Source: Spirosoma panaciterrae DSM 21099 (GTDB taxonomy: Bacteria; Bacteroidota; Bacteroidia; Cytophagales; Spirosomataceae). From it: a stretch of DNA of 64,000 nt. Both the position numbers and the translations under genes were made by a program. The stretch lies in contig NZ_KB893193.1 in the NCBI RefSeq assembly GCF_000374025.1, positions 26,673-90,672 of the forward strand. The letters are read 5' to 3'. Shown piece after piece: positions 51,216-60,942 of the stretch; position 1 is the first letter of the stretch; each line of letters opens with the position of its first letter. The notes under the pieces are model-generated. The model ran no database searches. It had not been told where the DNA came from and saw only the letters and a program-made list of their open reading frames with translations.

Positions 51216-53276
51216 ATGGCCAAAACCGCCACTGCTCATAAACCCTTCGTTCCTGCCAGTGAATCGCCTGCAGAATTTACCCTAAAAGCCCTTATTACCG
51301 GAGCTGTATTTGGTGTACTATTTGGAGCGGCAACGGTTTATTTATCCCTTAAAGCGGGCTTATCGGTATCGGCGTCTATCCCGATTGCCGTACTATCCAT
51401 TTCGCTCGGCCGAAAATTCCTGAACACCACTATTCTCGAAAACAATATCATTCAGACGACCGGGTCGGCTGGAGAGAGTATTGCTTCAGGGGTCGTGTTT
51501 ACCATGCCGGGATTCCTGTTTCTGACCAATGGCAGCGGAGCCGACTTTTTTAACTACTGGACGATTCTGACCCTGGCTATTTTGGGTGGATTGATCGGAA
51601 CGCTGATGATGATTCCACTGCGTCGATCCCTGATCGTGCAGGAACACGGAACCTTGCCTTATCCTGAAGGAACAGCCTGTGCCTCGGTACTGATCGCAGG
51701 CGAAAAAGGGGGCGACTTTGCCAAAACAGCCTACCAGGGGCTGGGGGTAGCACTTCTCTACGCGTTTCTGCAAAAGGTACTTCACCTGATTGCCGAAGTA
51801 CCCGTTTGGGCTACAAAACAGGCCAATCGCTATTTCCCATCGGCACAGGTAGCTGGTGAAATCACCCCAGAGTATTTGGGGGTAGGCTATATCATTGGCT
51901 TTCGGATCTCGGCGGTGCTGGTTGGAGGTGGTATTCTGGCGTGGCTTGGGCTAATTCCCTTACTGGCATCGGTGGTGCCGGGCGATACCATTGCCTTACA
52001 ATTGCAGAAACTGGGCTATCTGGCCAATCTTCAAACGGCAGGTGGACCCGGTGGCTGGAATCCTGCCACTCACAGCTTCAACGATACGGCTGTAGCCATT
52101 TATCGGGCATACATCCGCCAAATTGGCGCTGGTGCCGTTACGGCAGGGGGCTTCATGACGTTGATCAAAACCATTCCGACCATTATTTCGTCGTTCCGGC
52201 AAAGTTTCAGCCGATCGTCGGTCACGGCTATGGAGCAGGAGGAGAACATGAGTGAAAGCAGCCGGACAGCCCGTACCGAGCAGGATTTGAATGTTCGGAT
52301 TGTGGTTATCGGTAGTGTCGCGCTGGCTGCCCTGATGGTCATTCTGCCGCAAATCCCGGGCGATTCTGTCCTGACTAAATTGCTGATTGCCCTACTGGTC
52401 ATTGTTTTCGGGTTCTTCTTTGTAACCGTAGCCAGCCGGATCGTTGGCCTGATTGGGTCAAGTTCGTCGCCTGTGTCGGGCATGACCATTGCCACCATTA
52501 TGGGCACGTCGCTGGTGTTTATCGGCTTTGGATTAACGGGCAAATTGTATGAGCCAGCCGTATTGGTGGTAGGCAGTATGATTTGCGTGGCGGCAGCCAA
52601 TGCCGGAGGTACCTCGCAGGATTTGAAAACTGGCTATCTGGTCGGGGCCACCCCAAAATATCAGCAAATGGCTTTGTTTATCGGGGTTATCGTTTCGTCG
52701 CTGGTGGTTGGAGCTACGGTCAAAATACTGGATACCCCTACCCCCGATCTGGTAGCACAGGGCATTACCCACGCCATTGGTTCGGATAAATTCCCGGCTC
52801 CACAGGGCACACTGATGGCTACGCTCATCAAAGGGCTGCTTTCGTTTAATCTGGATTGGCAATTTGTACTGGCGGGGGCCTTCATTGCCTTTGTATTCGA
52901 ATTGGTGGGGGTTAGTGCCTTAGCCTTTGCCGTAGGGCTTTATCTGCCGCTTTCCACTACACTGCCTATTTTTGCGGGGGGGATGGTAAAAGCCATCGTT
53001 GACTGGAATGCCAAGCGCAAAGGCGTTGTAGAAGAAGATGCTGATCTGGGTAAAGGGAATCTGTTCGCTACGGGCCTAGTTGCCGGAGGGGCGCTGGCTG
53101 GTGTAGTCGTTGCACTGCTGTCGGTAAACGAGTCTGTTTATAATGCCTTGACATCACTGACAGTTGAACCTGCATTGGCCGGAGCATTGGGCGAAGGGGG
53201 GTATGAACTTCTGGGAGCAATCGCCTTTTTGACTCTGGCGGGTATACTCTGGCGTGTTGCCTCCAATCGGCACTGA
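51216..53276 (+). CDS. OPT family oligopeptide transporter
   Basis: A 686-residue OPT transporter with about 14-16 TM helices. Signatures include TGSAGESIASGVVFTMPGFL, the EGTACASVLIAGEKGGDFA loop (cation/substrate site) and SSPVSGMTIATIMGTSLVF. OPT members import oligopeptides or metal-chelates using proton symport. The substrate here is unknown. The charged loop EQEENMSESSRTARTEQD near residue 340 is cytoplasmic. Confidence 0.93.
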   Translation: MAKTATAHKPFVPASESPAEFTLKALITGAVFGVLFGAATVYLSLKAGLSVSASIPIAVLSISLGRKFLNTTILENNIIQTTGSAGESIASGVVFTMPGFLFLTNGSGADFFNYWTILTLAILGGLIGTLMMIPLRRSLIVQEHGTLPYPEGTACASVLIAGEKGGDFAKTAYQGLGVALLYAFLQKVLHLIAEVPVWATKQANRYFPSAQVAGEITPEYLGVGYIIGFRISAVLVGGGILAWLGLIPLLASVVPGDTIALQLQKLGYLANLQTAGGPGGWNPATHSFNDTAVAIYRAYIRQIGAGAVTAGGFMTLIKTIPTIISSFRQSFSRSSVTAMEQEENMSESSRTARTEQDLNVRIVVIGSVALAALMVILPQIPGDSVLTKLLIALLVIVFGFFFVTVASRIVGLIGSSSSPVSGMTIATIMGTSLVFIGFGLTGKLYEPAVLVVGSMICVAAANAGGTSQDLKTGYLVGATPKYQQMALFIGVIVSSLVVGATVKILDTPTPDLVAQGITHAIGSDKFPAPQGTLMATLIKGLLSFNLDWQFVLAGAFIAFVFELVGVSALAFAVGLYLPLSTTLPIFAGGMVKAIVDWNAKRKGVVEEDADLGKGNLFATGLVAGGALAGVVVALLSVNESVYNALTSLTVEPALAGALGEGGYELLGAIAFLTLAGILWRVASNRH

Positions 53277-53383
53277 CCGTTTGAGTGATGCCTGATATTT
53301 GATGGTTTTTGTTGTGTAAAGAGGTTGATTATCAGTAAGGTGAATGATTGGTTTGCTTTTGCTCTTAACCTCTTTACATAACC

Positions 53384-53944
53384 ATGCTTACTACTTTTTC
53401 CGCTTTCCTTTACCGAATTGCGTCCTGGAAAAGGCTTTTGCTGGGGGTTGTCCTTTACATTCCGTTCCCGGTCTATATTTTCAAACAGCTCGAAGCCGAG
53501 ATGAACGCTCTGGCGGGCAAGCCACTTGGTCCAATTGATCTGGTAATCGGATATGACCCGGCCCGAGTTATGCAGATGGTGGCTGACTATGGGCCAGAGG
53601 CTCGGGGATTGTATGCACAGGGCGAGTTGACGTATGATCTGGCCTATCCGCTTATTTATACGTTTCTGTTGGGTGTGATTCTCTCCCTGATCTTTCGAAA
53701 TCGAGCCTACGCGCCATTCCGACTGGTGAACCTCGTTCCAATTGCGGTTTGGGCATTCGACCTACTGGAAAATGCCTGTATCGTTTATCTGCTCAAAAGC
53801 TATCCTGAAACTTCAACAACCGTAGCGTCGCTCTGCTCAGTATTGACCAATCTGAAATGGGCTGCGTTTGCGGTTGTTTCAGGACTGATCGCGTATGGAT
53901 TCGTTCGACTGGCCGTTGGCGGGCGACAAACGCAATTAGGATGA
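53384..53944 (+). CDS. Multi-pass membrane protein, unknown
   Basis: A 186-residue protein with four hydrophobic helices (LLLGVVLYIPFPVYIF, YPLIYTFLLGVILSLIF, LVNLVPIAVWAFDLLENACIVYL, WAAFAVVSGLIAYGFVRL). I recognise no family beyond small Bacteroidota membrane proteins with an IDLVIGYDPARV-like extracytoplasmic loop. It follows the OPT gene after 107 bp and converges on the P1 peptidase. Confidence 0.72.
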   Translation: MLTTFSAFLYRIASWKRLLLGVVLYIPFPVYIFKQLEAEMNALAGKPLGPIDLVIGYDPARVMQMVADYGPEARGLYAQGELTYDLAYPLIYTFLLGVILSLIFRNRAYAPFRLVNLVPIAVWAFDLLENACIVYLLKSYPETSTTVASLCSVLTNLKWAAFAVVSGLIAYGFVRLAVGGRQTQLG

Positions 53945-53947
53945 GCT

Positions 53948-55075
53948 TTACTTCGCTTGCCCCGCTTTCTTTAGAATCTCAACTACCTTGTCGACAGGAA
54001 GTTGTTCGACCTGATGATTCTGGTCGCCAGTAAGCGTTTGGGCGGCAAACAGTGAATTAATAATGGCTTCTTCTGTTGCTTCAATGGCCGCTAAAAACAG
54101 GGGAGATGTGTTGTCGTTTCGAAGCAGTTTCAGGTCATCGAACGGGTGGCTGGTTTCATGGGGGATGCGGTAAGCGGTCGATACCGCAATTACGTAGTCG
54201 CCACTACCGTTGGAGGCAATGCCCCCTGTTTGGGCGAGGCCCATAAAGGCGCGTTTGGCGAGTCGTTTGAGGTTACGGGCATCCAGTGGTGCATCGGTCA
54301 GTACCACCATCATGCATGAACCATCGAGGTTTTCTTTGAACGAATACTTGCCTAAAGCAACCCCGATCGGAACGCCTGCAATTTGCAACACCCCTCCGAA
54401 GTTCGTTTGTACCAAAACGCCTACAGTATAGCCACCCAGCGAGGCCGGTAGTTTACGTGAGGCTGTACCTATCCCTCCTTTGAAGCCAAAGCAAATAGTG
54501 CCTGTTCCGGCTCCAACATTACCTTCCTCAACCGGGCCTGTTCGGGCTTGTTTTAGTGCGTCAAGAACGTGTTGTTTAGTAACGTGTCGCCCACGAATAT
54601 CATTTAAGAAGCCATCGTTGGTTTCACCCACAACCGAATTGACCGAGCGAACCTGTTCATTGCCCGGCTGCGATAATGTATAGTCGATCAGGGCATCGGC
54701 GGCTGTAGGAACACTCAGCGTATTGGTTAGCACGATGGGGGTTTCGAGGGTGCCAAGCTCGTCGACCTGAGTGTAGCCTGTCAATTTCCCAAAGCCATTA
54801 CCAATGTAGATCGCTGCCGGGTTTTTTTGCTGAAACTGATTGCCCTCGTGGGGCAGGATGGCGGTCACACCCGTCCGAACGTTCTGGCCTTGTTTCAGTG
54901 TAACCTGGCCTATTCGCACACCAGGCACGTCGGTTATGGCATTGAGCGCCCCTGTAGGCAATACACCAAACCGGATGCCATAATCGCGAGGGCGTTTGGA
55001 GGTTTGCGCCATGGCGGCTTCCATAAAAATAGAGGATAGACTAATAAGGAGGAGCAGACGGTTGACCACTGACAT
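53948..55075 (-). CDS. Exported P1 family (DmpA-type) aminopeptidase
   Basis: A 375-residue protein with a signal peptide (MSVVNRLLLLISLSSIFMEAAMA) from ATG 55075; a longer start at 55099 is less likely. The DmpA/P1 family self-cleaves to an N-terminal Ser nucleophile, here in NLDGSCMMVVLTDAPLD (~256-272). Conserved blocks are GALNAITDVPGVRIGQVTL, GNVGAGTGTICFGFKGGIGT and FMGLAQTGGIASNGSGDY. These enzymes release N-terminal D- or L-residues or beta-peptides. It acts in the periplasm or outside. Confidence 0.92.
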   Translation of the reverse strand: MSVVNRLLLLISLSSIFMEAAMAQTSKRPRDYGIRFGVLPTGALNAITDVPGVRIGQVTLKQGQNVRTGVTAILPHEGNQFQQKNPAAIYIGNGFGKLTGYTQVDELGTLETPIVLTNTLSVPTAADALIDYTLSQPGNEQVRSVNSVVGETNDGFLNDIRGRHVTKQHVLDALKQARTGPVEEGNVGAGTGTICFGFKGGIGTASRKLPASLGGYTVGVLVQTNFGGVLQIAGVPIGVALGKYSFKENLDGSCMMVVLTDAPLDARNLKRLAKRAFMGLAQTGGIASNGSGDYVIAVSTAYRIPHETSHPFDDLKLLRNDNTSPLFLAAIEATEEAIINSLFAAQTLTGDQNHQVEQLPVDKVVEILKKAGQAK

Positions 55076-55129
55076 CTCGTCGATAGATTTTAGCCTCAAG
55101 TTAAGCTAAAATCAACCATGTAGGTCTAT

Positions 55130-55609
55130 TTATGGGCAATCCACCTTCGTCAGCGTGTATTCGTAGCTCTGTTTGGGATCTTGCAAAACCCATTTTCCCT
55201 GCTTTTCGATGCGTTCTCCCTCTTGCCAGGTTATGGTATCGCCTGTTAAGGTAAACACTAGTGCATAGGTCTGCGTTACCCCTTCGCCCGAACGCTCCCA
55301 GTCGGCTGTAATCTGGCTGCCCGTTTGTATACCCTTTATGGTGCCGCGAGCACGGTCTTTTTCAAAAGGGAGTACGTCTAGTTTCCCCGTTATGGTTGAG
55401 CCATTCCGAACCAGTTGCAATCGTGTCGAGTCTCTTCCTACTACCTGCTGAAAGCATAAGGTATCGGATTTATTCGCTGATTGTACGGCTAAGGAATCGG
55501 TTGGCGCGGCAGATTCGGTATGCTTTGATTGTTGCTGGCAACTGCTGAGTATGGCTAGAAGTGGCGTCACAAAGACAAGGAATCTTACTGGAATGGCTAG
55601 TTGTTTCAT
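55130..55609 (-). CDS. Small lipoprotein, unknown
   Basis: A 159-residue lipoprotein (signal MKQLAIPVRFLVFVTPLLAILSSC, lipobox ILSSC). A Ser/Thr-rich linker is followed by a ~100-residue beta-rich domain (LCFQQVVGRDSTRLQLVRNG; VTQTYALVFTLTGDTITWQEGER). I do not recognise the family. It sits downstream of the P1 peptidase start on the same strand. Confidence 0.75.
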   Translation of the reverse strand: MKQLAIPVRFLVFVTPLLAILSSCQQQSKHTESAAPTDSLAVQSANKSDTLCFQQVVGRDSTRLQLVRNGSTITGKLDVLPFEKDRARGTIKGIQTGSQITADWERSGEGVTQTYALVFTLTGDTITWQEGERIEKQGKWVLQDPKQSYEYTLTKVDCP

Positions 55610-55702
55610 ATAGAAGAGAAGAACCTCATGTTACGGAAATAGATACGTAAAATGGCCAGAAAGGCGTATTTCTGACCATTTTACGTCTAGTTCAGGTAAT
55701 TT

Positions 55703-56005
55703 TCATCGCTGACCTGATTCATAGAAAATCAGTCGGTTACGCACCTGCCTAAGCTCATGCTGAAGGCTCTCTACACGTTCCAGAAGGTCATTCACCACAT
55801 CCAGATCGTCGGCATGAATGGCTAAGTCCTGATGCAGGCGGACAAATTTTTCCAGTCGGCCCAGTTGTTCGGGTTGCACATAGGTAGTCTGTTCAACAGT
55901 AGTTATGTCGATCAGGCCATTATCGGCCAGGGTTTCGACAAACGTAATTTCGATGTGGTGGTGAGTACAGAACTCAATGACGGATATCAGGTGCTGGGTT
56001 TGCAT
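55703..56005 (-). CDS. cbpM: Chaperone modulator CbpM
   Basis: A 100-residue MerR-like helical protein (ISVIEFCTHHHIEITFVETL, then a C-terminal coiled coil EQLGRLEKFVRLHQDL...ESLQHELRQVRNRL). CbpM binds the J domain of CbpA and blocks its work with DnaK. It is directly downstream of cbpA (11 bp), the classical pair. Confidence 0.88.
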   Translation of the reverse strand: MQTQHLISVIEFCTHHHIEITFVETLADNGLIDITTVEQTTYVQPEQLGRLEKFVRLHQDLAIHADDLDVVNDLLERVESLQHELRQVRNRLIFYESGQR

Positions 56006-56016
56006 ACGTCAGGGTA

Positions 56017-56922
56017 TTAAAGGGTTGATAACTGCCGGAATAGCTCTTTTTGCTGATCGGTCAGGTTGGTGGGCAGTTTCACATGCCAGGTAATATACAG
56101 ATCGCCGAAATTTCCGTCCTGCTTGTATACGGGAAACCCTTTGCCTTTCAGCCGTACTTTTGTATCCGTCTGAGTTTCGGGCTTCACGGTCAATTTGACC
56201 TTGCCACCCATTGTATCGACAATGCGTTCTCCGCCCAGCAAGGCCGTGTACAGGTCGATCTCTTCATCGATGTACAGGTCGTTGCCTTTCCGTTTGTAGC
56301 GTGGATCCTCGTCGATAACGAAGGTGATATACAAGTCGCCCGCTGGGCCACCATTCACACCCGGTGCGCCATAACCGGCCAGTTTGATTTTTTGCCCATC
56401 TTCAATACCGGCCGGAACTGTAATGCGAATCGCTTTGCCATTTACCGTCATGGTCTGCTTATGGGTCGTGTAGGCTTCCTGCAAATTCAGGTGAAGATCG
56501 GCCTGATAATCCTGCCCTTTAAATTGCGTACGGCGACCACCCCGCCCTCCGGCTTCCTGACCGAACAGAGACGAGAAGAAATCGGAGAAACCGGCGCCAC
56601 CGAACCCATCCGAAAAATCGTAATCGCCCGTGTTGCTCTGGGCATACTGCTGTCGATATTGCTGTTGTTGCTGTCGGGCCTGCTCAAATTGCTCGGCGTG
56701 TTGCCAGTCCTTACCGTACTGATCGTATTTCTTCCGTTTTTCAGGATCGCTCAGAACCTCGTTGGCTTCGTTAATCTGTTGAAATTTTTTATTAGCCTCC
56801 GCATCGTTCGGGTTCAGGTCGGGGTGGTGCTTCCGGGCCAGTTTTCGGTAGGCTTTTTTAATGTCTTCGTCCGACGCCGTTTTCGGTACGCCCAGAACGC
56901 TGTAATAATCGATAAAGTCCAT
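56017..56922 (-). CDS. cbpA: Curved-DNA-binding protein / DnaJ-like CbpA
   Basis: CbpA is a DnaJ homologue that stimulates DnaK and binds curved DNA. The J domain (residues 4-69) has [19 protein letters not shown] with HPD at 33-35. A Gln/Gly/Phe-rich linker (about 80-125) follows, then the DnaJ_C client-binding domains. There is no Cys-rich zinc finger, which separates CbpA from DnaJ. The modulator gene cbpM lies 11 bp downstream. Confidence 0.93.
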   Translation of the reverse strand: MDFIDYYSVLGVPKTASDEDIKKAYRKLARKHHPDLNPNDAEANKKFQQINEANEVLSDPEKRKKYDQYGKDWQHAEQFEQARQQQQQYRQQYAQSNTGDYDFSDGFGGAGFSDFFSSLFGQEAGGRGGRRTQFKGQDYQADLHLNLQEAYTTHKQTMTVNGKAIRITVPAGIEDGQKIKLAGYGAPGVNGGPAGDLYITFVIDEDPRYKRKGNDLYIDEEIDLYTALLGGERIVDTMGGKVKLTVKPETQTDTKVRLKGKGFPVYKQDGNFGDLYITWHVKLPTNLTDQQKELFRQLSTL

Positions 56923-57025
56923 GTTGGGTGGGAATAAATAGATTAATGATCAATACTATAAACACGAAAATGGCCGGGAAGGTTGGCTTTCAGGTTAGTA
57001 CGGAACAAAATTTATAGGGTACAGC

Positions 57026-58126
57026 CTACTCAATGCTATGGGCGATCAGCGGTAAGGTGACAACAAACTGCCCATCGGCTTCCTGGATGGTGGGTTTAGG
57101 CTGGTTGAGCATCTGGTATTTGGTCAGAATGTTGGTCAGGCCAACACCATTGGAAGCTACCCGTATGGTTTTCCGCTGCACATTATTCCGAACCTGTAGC
57201 TGCGATTGCCCGTCGGTCAGAATGTCGATACTAAGCGGTTGGTCGGGAAGAACAATGTTGTGTTTGACGGCATTTTCGACCAGAAGCTGGAGCGTAAGCG
57301 GAGGGATCCGATACGTTTGATAGCGGTCATCGATGGTCACATTCATGGTTAAGCCTGATCCGTGGCGGGTTCTCAGCAGGTGATAATACGACTGAATAAA
57401 ATCCAGCTCAGTGCCCAGATCGGTCAGATGCTGGTCGTTGGCGCGGAGGAGATAGCGGTAAACCGTACTGAGTTCCTCCAGAAATACCCGTGCCTGTTTG
57501 GGGTCATCTTCAATGAGCGAGTCCAGCACATTCAGGCTGTTGAACAGGAAATGCGGGTTGACCTGTTGTTTGAGTGCATCGAGCTGACTTTGCAAACTGG
57601 CCGTGCGTAGTTTTTCCTGCTCCTGTTCGGCCACTTTCAGCTTTTTCTGGTAGAGGGCTGAGTCGCGGGCAAAAAACAGGGTCTCGTAGATGGTCTGAAA
57701 AAAGATAAAGTTGATGGCAGCCTGCACAAAGTCGAACCCATACAGATTCAGGGCAATGGTTGCTTTGTTGATCGTGATGCTGGCCGGATGCCCATACGAG
57801 TGATAGCCCAGCAGGGTGCCGTGAGTAAACCAGTATCGGATAGCGCCTGTCAGCCAAAGGCTTACAGTAGTCGCCACACTTCCGGTCAGAAACGTCAGGA
57901 TAAGCCGTTTCCAAATGTCTTTCCGGGAAAAGTACTTCTGCCGAAAATAGAATACAATGGCCCGAATAACGTGCCAGGTTATGGTAATGGAAACAAAACT
58001 GATGAAAATGCGAAGTAGAATTTCACCCGTCAGCGGTTGCCTGTGAAAGCCATTGCCGGTAATACTGAATGCCAGTATCAGCGTAATGCCAACTACACGC
58101 AGCCATTTATCGTTAATCGTGTTCAA
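57026..58126 (-). CDS. LytS/YehU-type sensor histidine kinase
   Basis: A 366-residue kinase with about four TM segments in the first 160 residues, a coiled stretch (YQKKLKVAEQEQEKLRTASLQ), then the His_kinase domain (VNPHFLFNSLNVLDSLIED with phospho-His, ~207-225) and a HATPase_c with VENAVKHNIVLPDQPLS and SNGVGLTNILTKY. It belongs to the LytS family, whose normal partner is a LytTR response regulator; none lies in this window. Two close paralogues follow downstream. Confidence 0.92.
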   Translation of the reverse strand: MNTINDKWLRVVGITLILAFSITGNGFHRQPLTGEILLRIFISFVSITITWHVIRAIVFYFRQKYFSRKDIWKRLILTFLTGSVATTVSLWLTGAIRYWFTHGTLLGYHSYGHPASITINKATIALNLYGFDFVQAAINFIFFQTIYETLFFARDSALYQKKLKVAEQEQEKLRTASLQSQLDALKQQVNPHFLFNSLNVLDSLIEDDPKQARVFLEELSTVYRYLLRANDQHLTDLGTELDFIQSYYHLLRTRHGSGLTMNVTIDDRYQTYRIPPLTLQLLVENAVKHNIVLPDQPLSIDILTDGQSQLQVRNNVQRKTIRVASNGVGLTNILTKYQMLNQPKPTIQEADGQFVVTLPLIAHSIE

Positions 58127-58219
58127 CGGGAAGTAGTTCGGTCGTTTTAGTAAAGATAATGCAAGTTTCAGAAGGATGAAACAAACATTTCTGACCCTAC
58201 AGCAACGAACCTGTATCGC

Positions 58220-59368
58220 TTAAAAATCGACCGCATACAGCGTTTCCAGTCGACGCTGATTTAGACTATCTGGTAAATACCGAAACAATCCATTGCGCAG
58301 GAATGCCAAAACGGGACTGCTGGTTTGGGCCAACTGTCCAATACGCCAGGAGGTGTTGGTAATGTAATGCGTGCGTTGTAAGCGTCGGTGATCGAAGGAG
58401 GCAAATGCTGCTTCCGGCGATTGGTTTTTCGCTAATTCATCGGCCAATATGATCGCATCCTCAATGGCCTGGCAAGCACCCTGGCCCAAATTGGGGGTTG
58501 TAGCGTGGGCGGCATCACCGAGCAGAACCGCACGATCAAAAACATAGCTGTTTAAGGGTTTCAGATCAACAATGTCGTTCCAGATTAGAGACGAGTTGGG
58601 CGTTTGAGCGATCAACTCCGGAATAGGGGCATGATAATGCGCAAAGCGATCGGCTAGTTGTTGAACCGTCATCTGGCGCATGTCGTCCGATTTAGCCGGG
58701 GCATTCACACAGGCGAACCAGTACACCTGGTCGTTTGCCATCGGAACTACCCCAACCCGACCTTTGGTACCCCAGGTTTCGGTTGCTTCCCGTAAGGTAT
58801 TGCCCGGCAGATTGACAACAGCCCGCCAGCACGTATAACCCGCATAGCGAGGTAAGAAACCCGGTATGAGTTGCTGGCGAATAGGAGAACGTATACCATC
58901 CGCTACGAGCAAATAATCGGTTTTATGACTGGTGCCGTCGTCGAAGTAAATCGTAATGCCATCCGGTTGCCGATGAATATGGATGGTTCGCTTGCCTGTA
59001 CGGACGCTGTCAGGAGGAAGTTGAGCCAGGAGAATCCGGTGCAGTTCAGCCCGATGAATGGTAAAATTATTTATACCAAAGCGTTGGCTTATACTTCGGC
59101 TATCGGTACGGGTAATTTTATCACCTTGTTCGTCCAGTATGGTAAACGCATCGAGCTGACGACCGGCAGCGATAATCGGATCGGCGATTCCCAGGCGCTG
59201 GAATGCCTTGATCGCATTAGCTGCCAGGGCTAGCCCAGCACCTGATGGCTGCATACAGGGAGCCGCTTCAAAAATAGTGGTCGGAATATTTTTTCGATTG
59301 AGAGCGATGGCCGTGGTTAAACCGGCAATGCCCCCGCCAACGATAGTGAAAGAAGGAGTTTTTTTCAT
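58220..59368 (-). CDS. FAD-dependent monooxygenase
   Basis: A 382-residue class A flavin monooxygenase. The Rossmann loop is TIVGGGIAGLTTAIALN (8-24), the DG motif is LLVADGIRSPIRQQL (~152-166), and the GD motif is LLGDAAHATTPNLGQGACQA (~284-303). The GYTCWRA segment links it to urate/6-hydroxynicotinate hydroxylases and zeaxanthin epoxidase. It is not clearly TetX. The substrate is unknown. It lies between two LytS-type kinase genes. Confidence 0.9.
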   Translation of the reverse strand: MKKTPSFTIVGGGIAGLTTAIALNRKNIPTTIFEAAPCMQPSGAGLALAANAIKAFQRLGIADPIIAAGRQLDAFTILDEQGDKITRTDSRSISQRFGINNFTIHRAELHRILLAQLPPDSVRTGKRTIHIHRQPDGITIYFDDGTSHKTDYLLVADGIRSPIRQQLIPGFLPRYAGYTCWRAVVNLPGNTLREATETWGTKGRVGVVPMANDQVYWFACVNAPAKSDDMRQMTVQQLADRFAHYHAPIPELIAQTPNSSLIWNDIVDLKPLNSYVFDRAVLLGDAAHATTPNLGQGACQAIEDAIILADELAKNQSPEAAFASFDHRRLQRTHYITNTSWRIGQLAQTSSPVLAFLRNGLFRYLPDSLNQRRLETLYAVDF

Positions 59369-59476
59369 ACGTCGTCTTTTATTCTTTAGGTGTGATGCGT
59401 CGTTAAAATGCCAAATATTAACGATTTAACAAATTTTCATAATCCTACGCTGTACTAAAACCATGCATTCGTCTAT

Positions 59477-60835
59477 TTATACTGAACACTCTTTTTCAAT
59501 AAGAGGAAGGGTTACAATGAATAGACCCCTGTCTTCCTGAATGGTTGGAATGGGTTGATTCAATATCTGATATTTTGACCATATGTTTGCCAGCCCTACG
59601 CCATTGGATGCTACGCGGACCGTTTTTCGCTGTACATTGTTTCGGACCTGTAGCTGATTTTGCTCATTGGTCGCAATCGCAATCGTTAGCGGGTAGTCTG
59701 CTAAAATCACATTATGCTTCACGGCGTTTTCGACCAGTAACTGCAACGTAAGGGGAGGTAGCTGAAGCGCTAGTAATAAAGGCGAAACCGCCCATTCTAC
59801 CCGAAGTGCCTGGCCATGCCGGGTTTGCAGCAAATGACAGTACGAGCGGATAAACGCCAGCTCAGCGGCTAGTGGAATCAAAATCTGGTCGTTGGCCCGC
59901 AGCATATAGCGATATACCGAGCTGAGTTCATCCAGAAAGATTCCGGCTTGCTGCGTATCATCATCAATCAGCGCACTCAGCGAATTGAGGCTGTTGAACA
60001 GAAAGTGGGGATTGATCTGCGCCTGCAAAGCCCGAATGTGGACTTCTGTTTTTTCCTGTTCCAGACGTTGCATCACCAGTTCGGCTTCCAGTTGGTCGCG
60101 ATGGTGTTTTTCGCGTTCGTGCATTAGCTCCTGTTCAATCATGGCATTGCGAACGGCCGCCCGACGCTGGCGATAACTGAGCCCCAGCGAGAAACAGACC
60201 AGTTCGGCAATAATACCGATTTGCATATAGGTCAGTGAAACCATCCAGAACGGCCCGGCCCAGTCTTCATTGGGCCGGATGATCGACAGGAACATGGAGG
60301 TGAGCCCGCCGACCAGCAGAAAAACGGTTCCGATGGCATACATACGTGATACCGGATCGCATAACGATAGCATCTGTTGAATACCATAAACACCCAGAAC
60401 GGCCATGGCTAAGCGCATCAGGATAAACGTAACTTCGTAGAGGGCTGGGTTCCATAAGGATGGTCCATAGCAGAGCAAAAGATGAATACCAATGTAAATG
60501 ACAATGCCAATTTTAATTCGTTGCAACTGCCGATAAAAATTGGGTAGCCGGTGCCGTAGATCGAGAATAGAGTCGATGAAGTCGAAATAAATGTAATAGG
60601 CTCCCATCGGGGCAACCGCCCGAACGAAATGGTTGGTTTCCAGAGAGAACCAATCGCGGAAGGCATACACGCGCAGGCCGAAATAAAACAGCCAGGCCAG
60701 CATGTATAACGTATACAGACCATAGTTTCGATCCCGATACGTAGTCCACTGGACTATGTTCATCAACATAATCGAGAGTACCATGCCTGTAAAAACCGCA
60801 CCCCAAATCTGGAAGGTCATAATGGACAATGTCAT
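59477..60835 (-). CDS. 7TM-type LytS-family sensor histidine kinase
   Basis: A 452-residue kinase with seven TM segments in residues 8-220, in the manner of 7TMR-DISM receptors. A basic/coiled linker (IEQELMHEREKHHRDQLEAEL) follows, then the His_kinase domain (INPHFLFNSLNSLSALIDD with phospho-His, ~280-298) and a HATPase_c with VENAVKHNVILADYPLT and SNGVGLANIWSKY. The C-terminal half is very similar to the kinases at 57026 and 62618. No response regulator gene is present. Confidence 0.92.
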   Translation of the reverse strand: MTLSIMTFQIWGAVFTGMVLSIMLMNIVQWTTYRDRNYGLYTLYMLAWLFYFGLRVYAFRDWFSLETNHFVRAVAPMGAYYIYFDFIDSILDLRHRLPNFYRQLQRIKIGIVIYIGIHLLLCYGPSLWNPALYEVTFILMRLAMAVLGVYGIQQMLSLCDPVSRMYAIGTVFLLVGGLTSMFLSIIRPNEDWAGPFWMVSLTYMQIGIIAELVCFSLGLSYRQRRAAVRNAMIEQELMHEREKHHRDQLEAELVMQRLEQEKTEVHIRALQAQINPHFLFNSLNSLSALIDDDTQQAGIFLDELSSVYRYMLRANDQILIPLAAELAFIRSYCHLLQTRHGQALRVEWAVSPLLLALQLPPLTLQLLVENAVKHNVILADYPLTIAIATNEQNQLQVRNNVQRKTVRVASNGVGLANIWSKYQILNQPIPTIQEDRGLFIVTLPLIEKECSV

Positions 60836-60839
60836 TCAA

Positions 60840-60930
60840 GGTTATTAGGCTTCGCCGTCATTGATGGTCATTAGGGTCATGCCTTGCTTAATGACCCAAT
60901 GACGAATAATGATGGTGAAGCCTAATAACC
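60840..60930. repeat. Palindrome between kinase and lipoprotein genes
   Basis: Arms GGTTATTAGGCTTC (60840-60853) and GAAGCCTAATAACC (60917-60930) are perfect. Inner segments (GTCATT...AATGAC) are also partly complementary. It lies upstream of the 7TM kinase start and ends 12 bp before the stop of the beta-helix lipoprotein (both on the minus strand). Confidence 0.78.
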
Positions 60931-60942
60931 AGAGAGCATCAA

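Noticed and set aside
56050..56937. 295-codon open frame antisense to cbpA
   Set aside because: The opposite strand encodes a complete CbpA with HPD motif; the antisense product looks random.
58220..59368. Tetracycline-inactivating TetX
   Set aside because: It has the same fold and similar length, but the GYTCWRA segment and sequence pattern are those of urate/nicotinate-hydroxylase and zeaxanthin-epoxidase-like enzymes.
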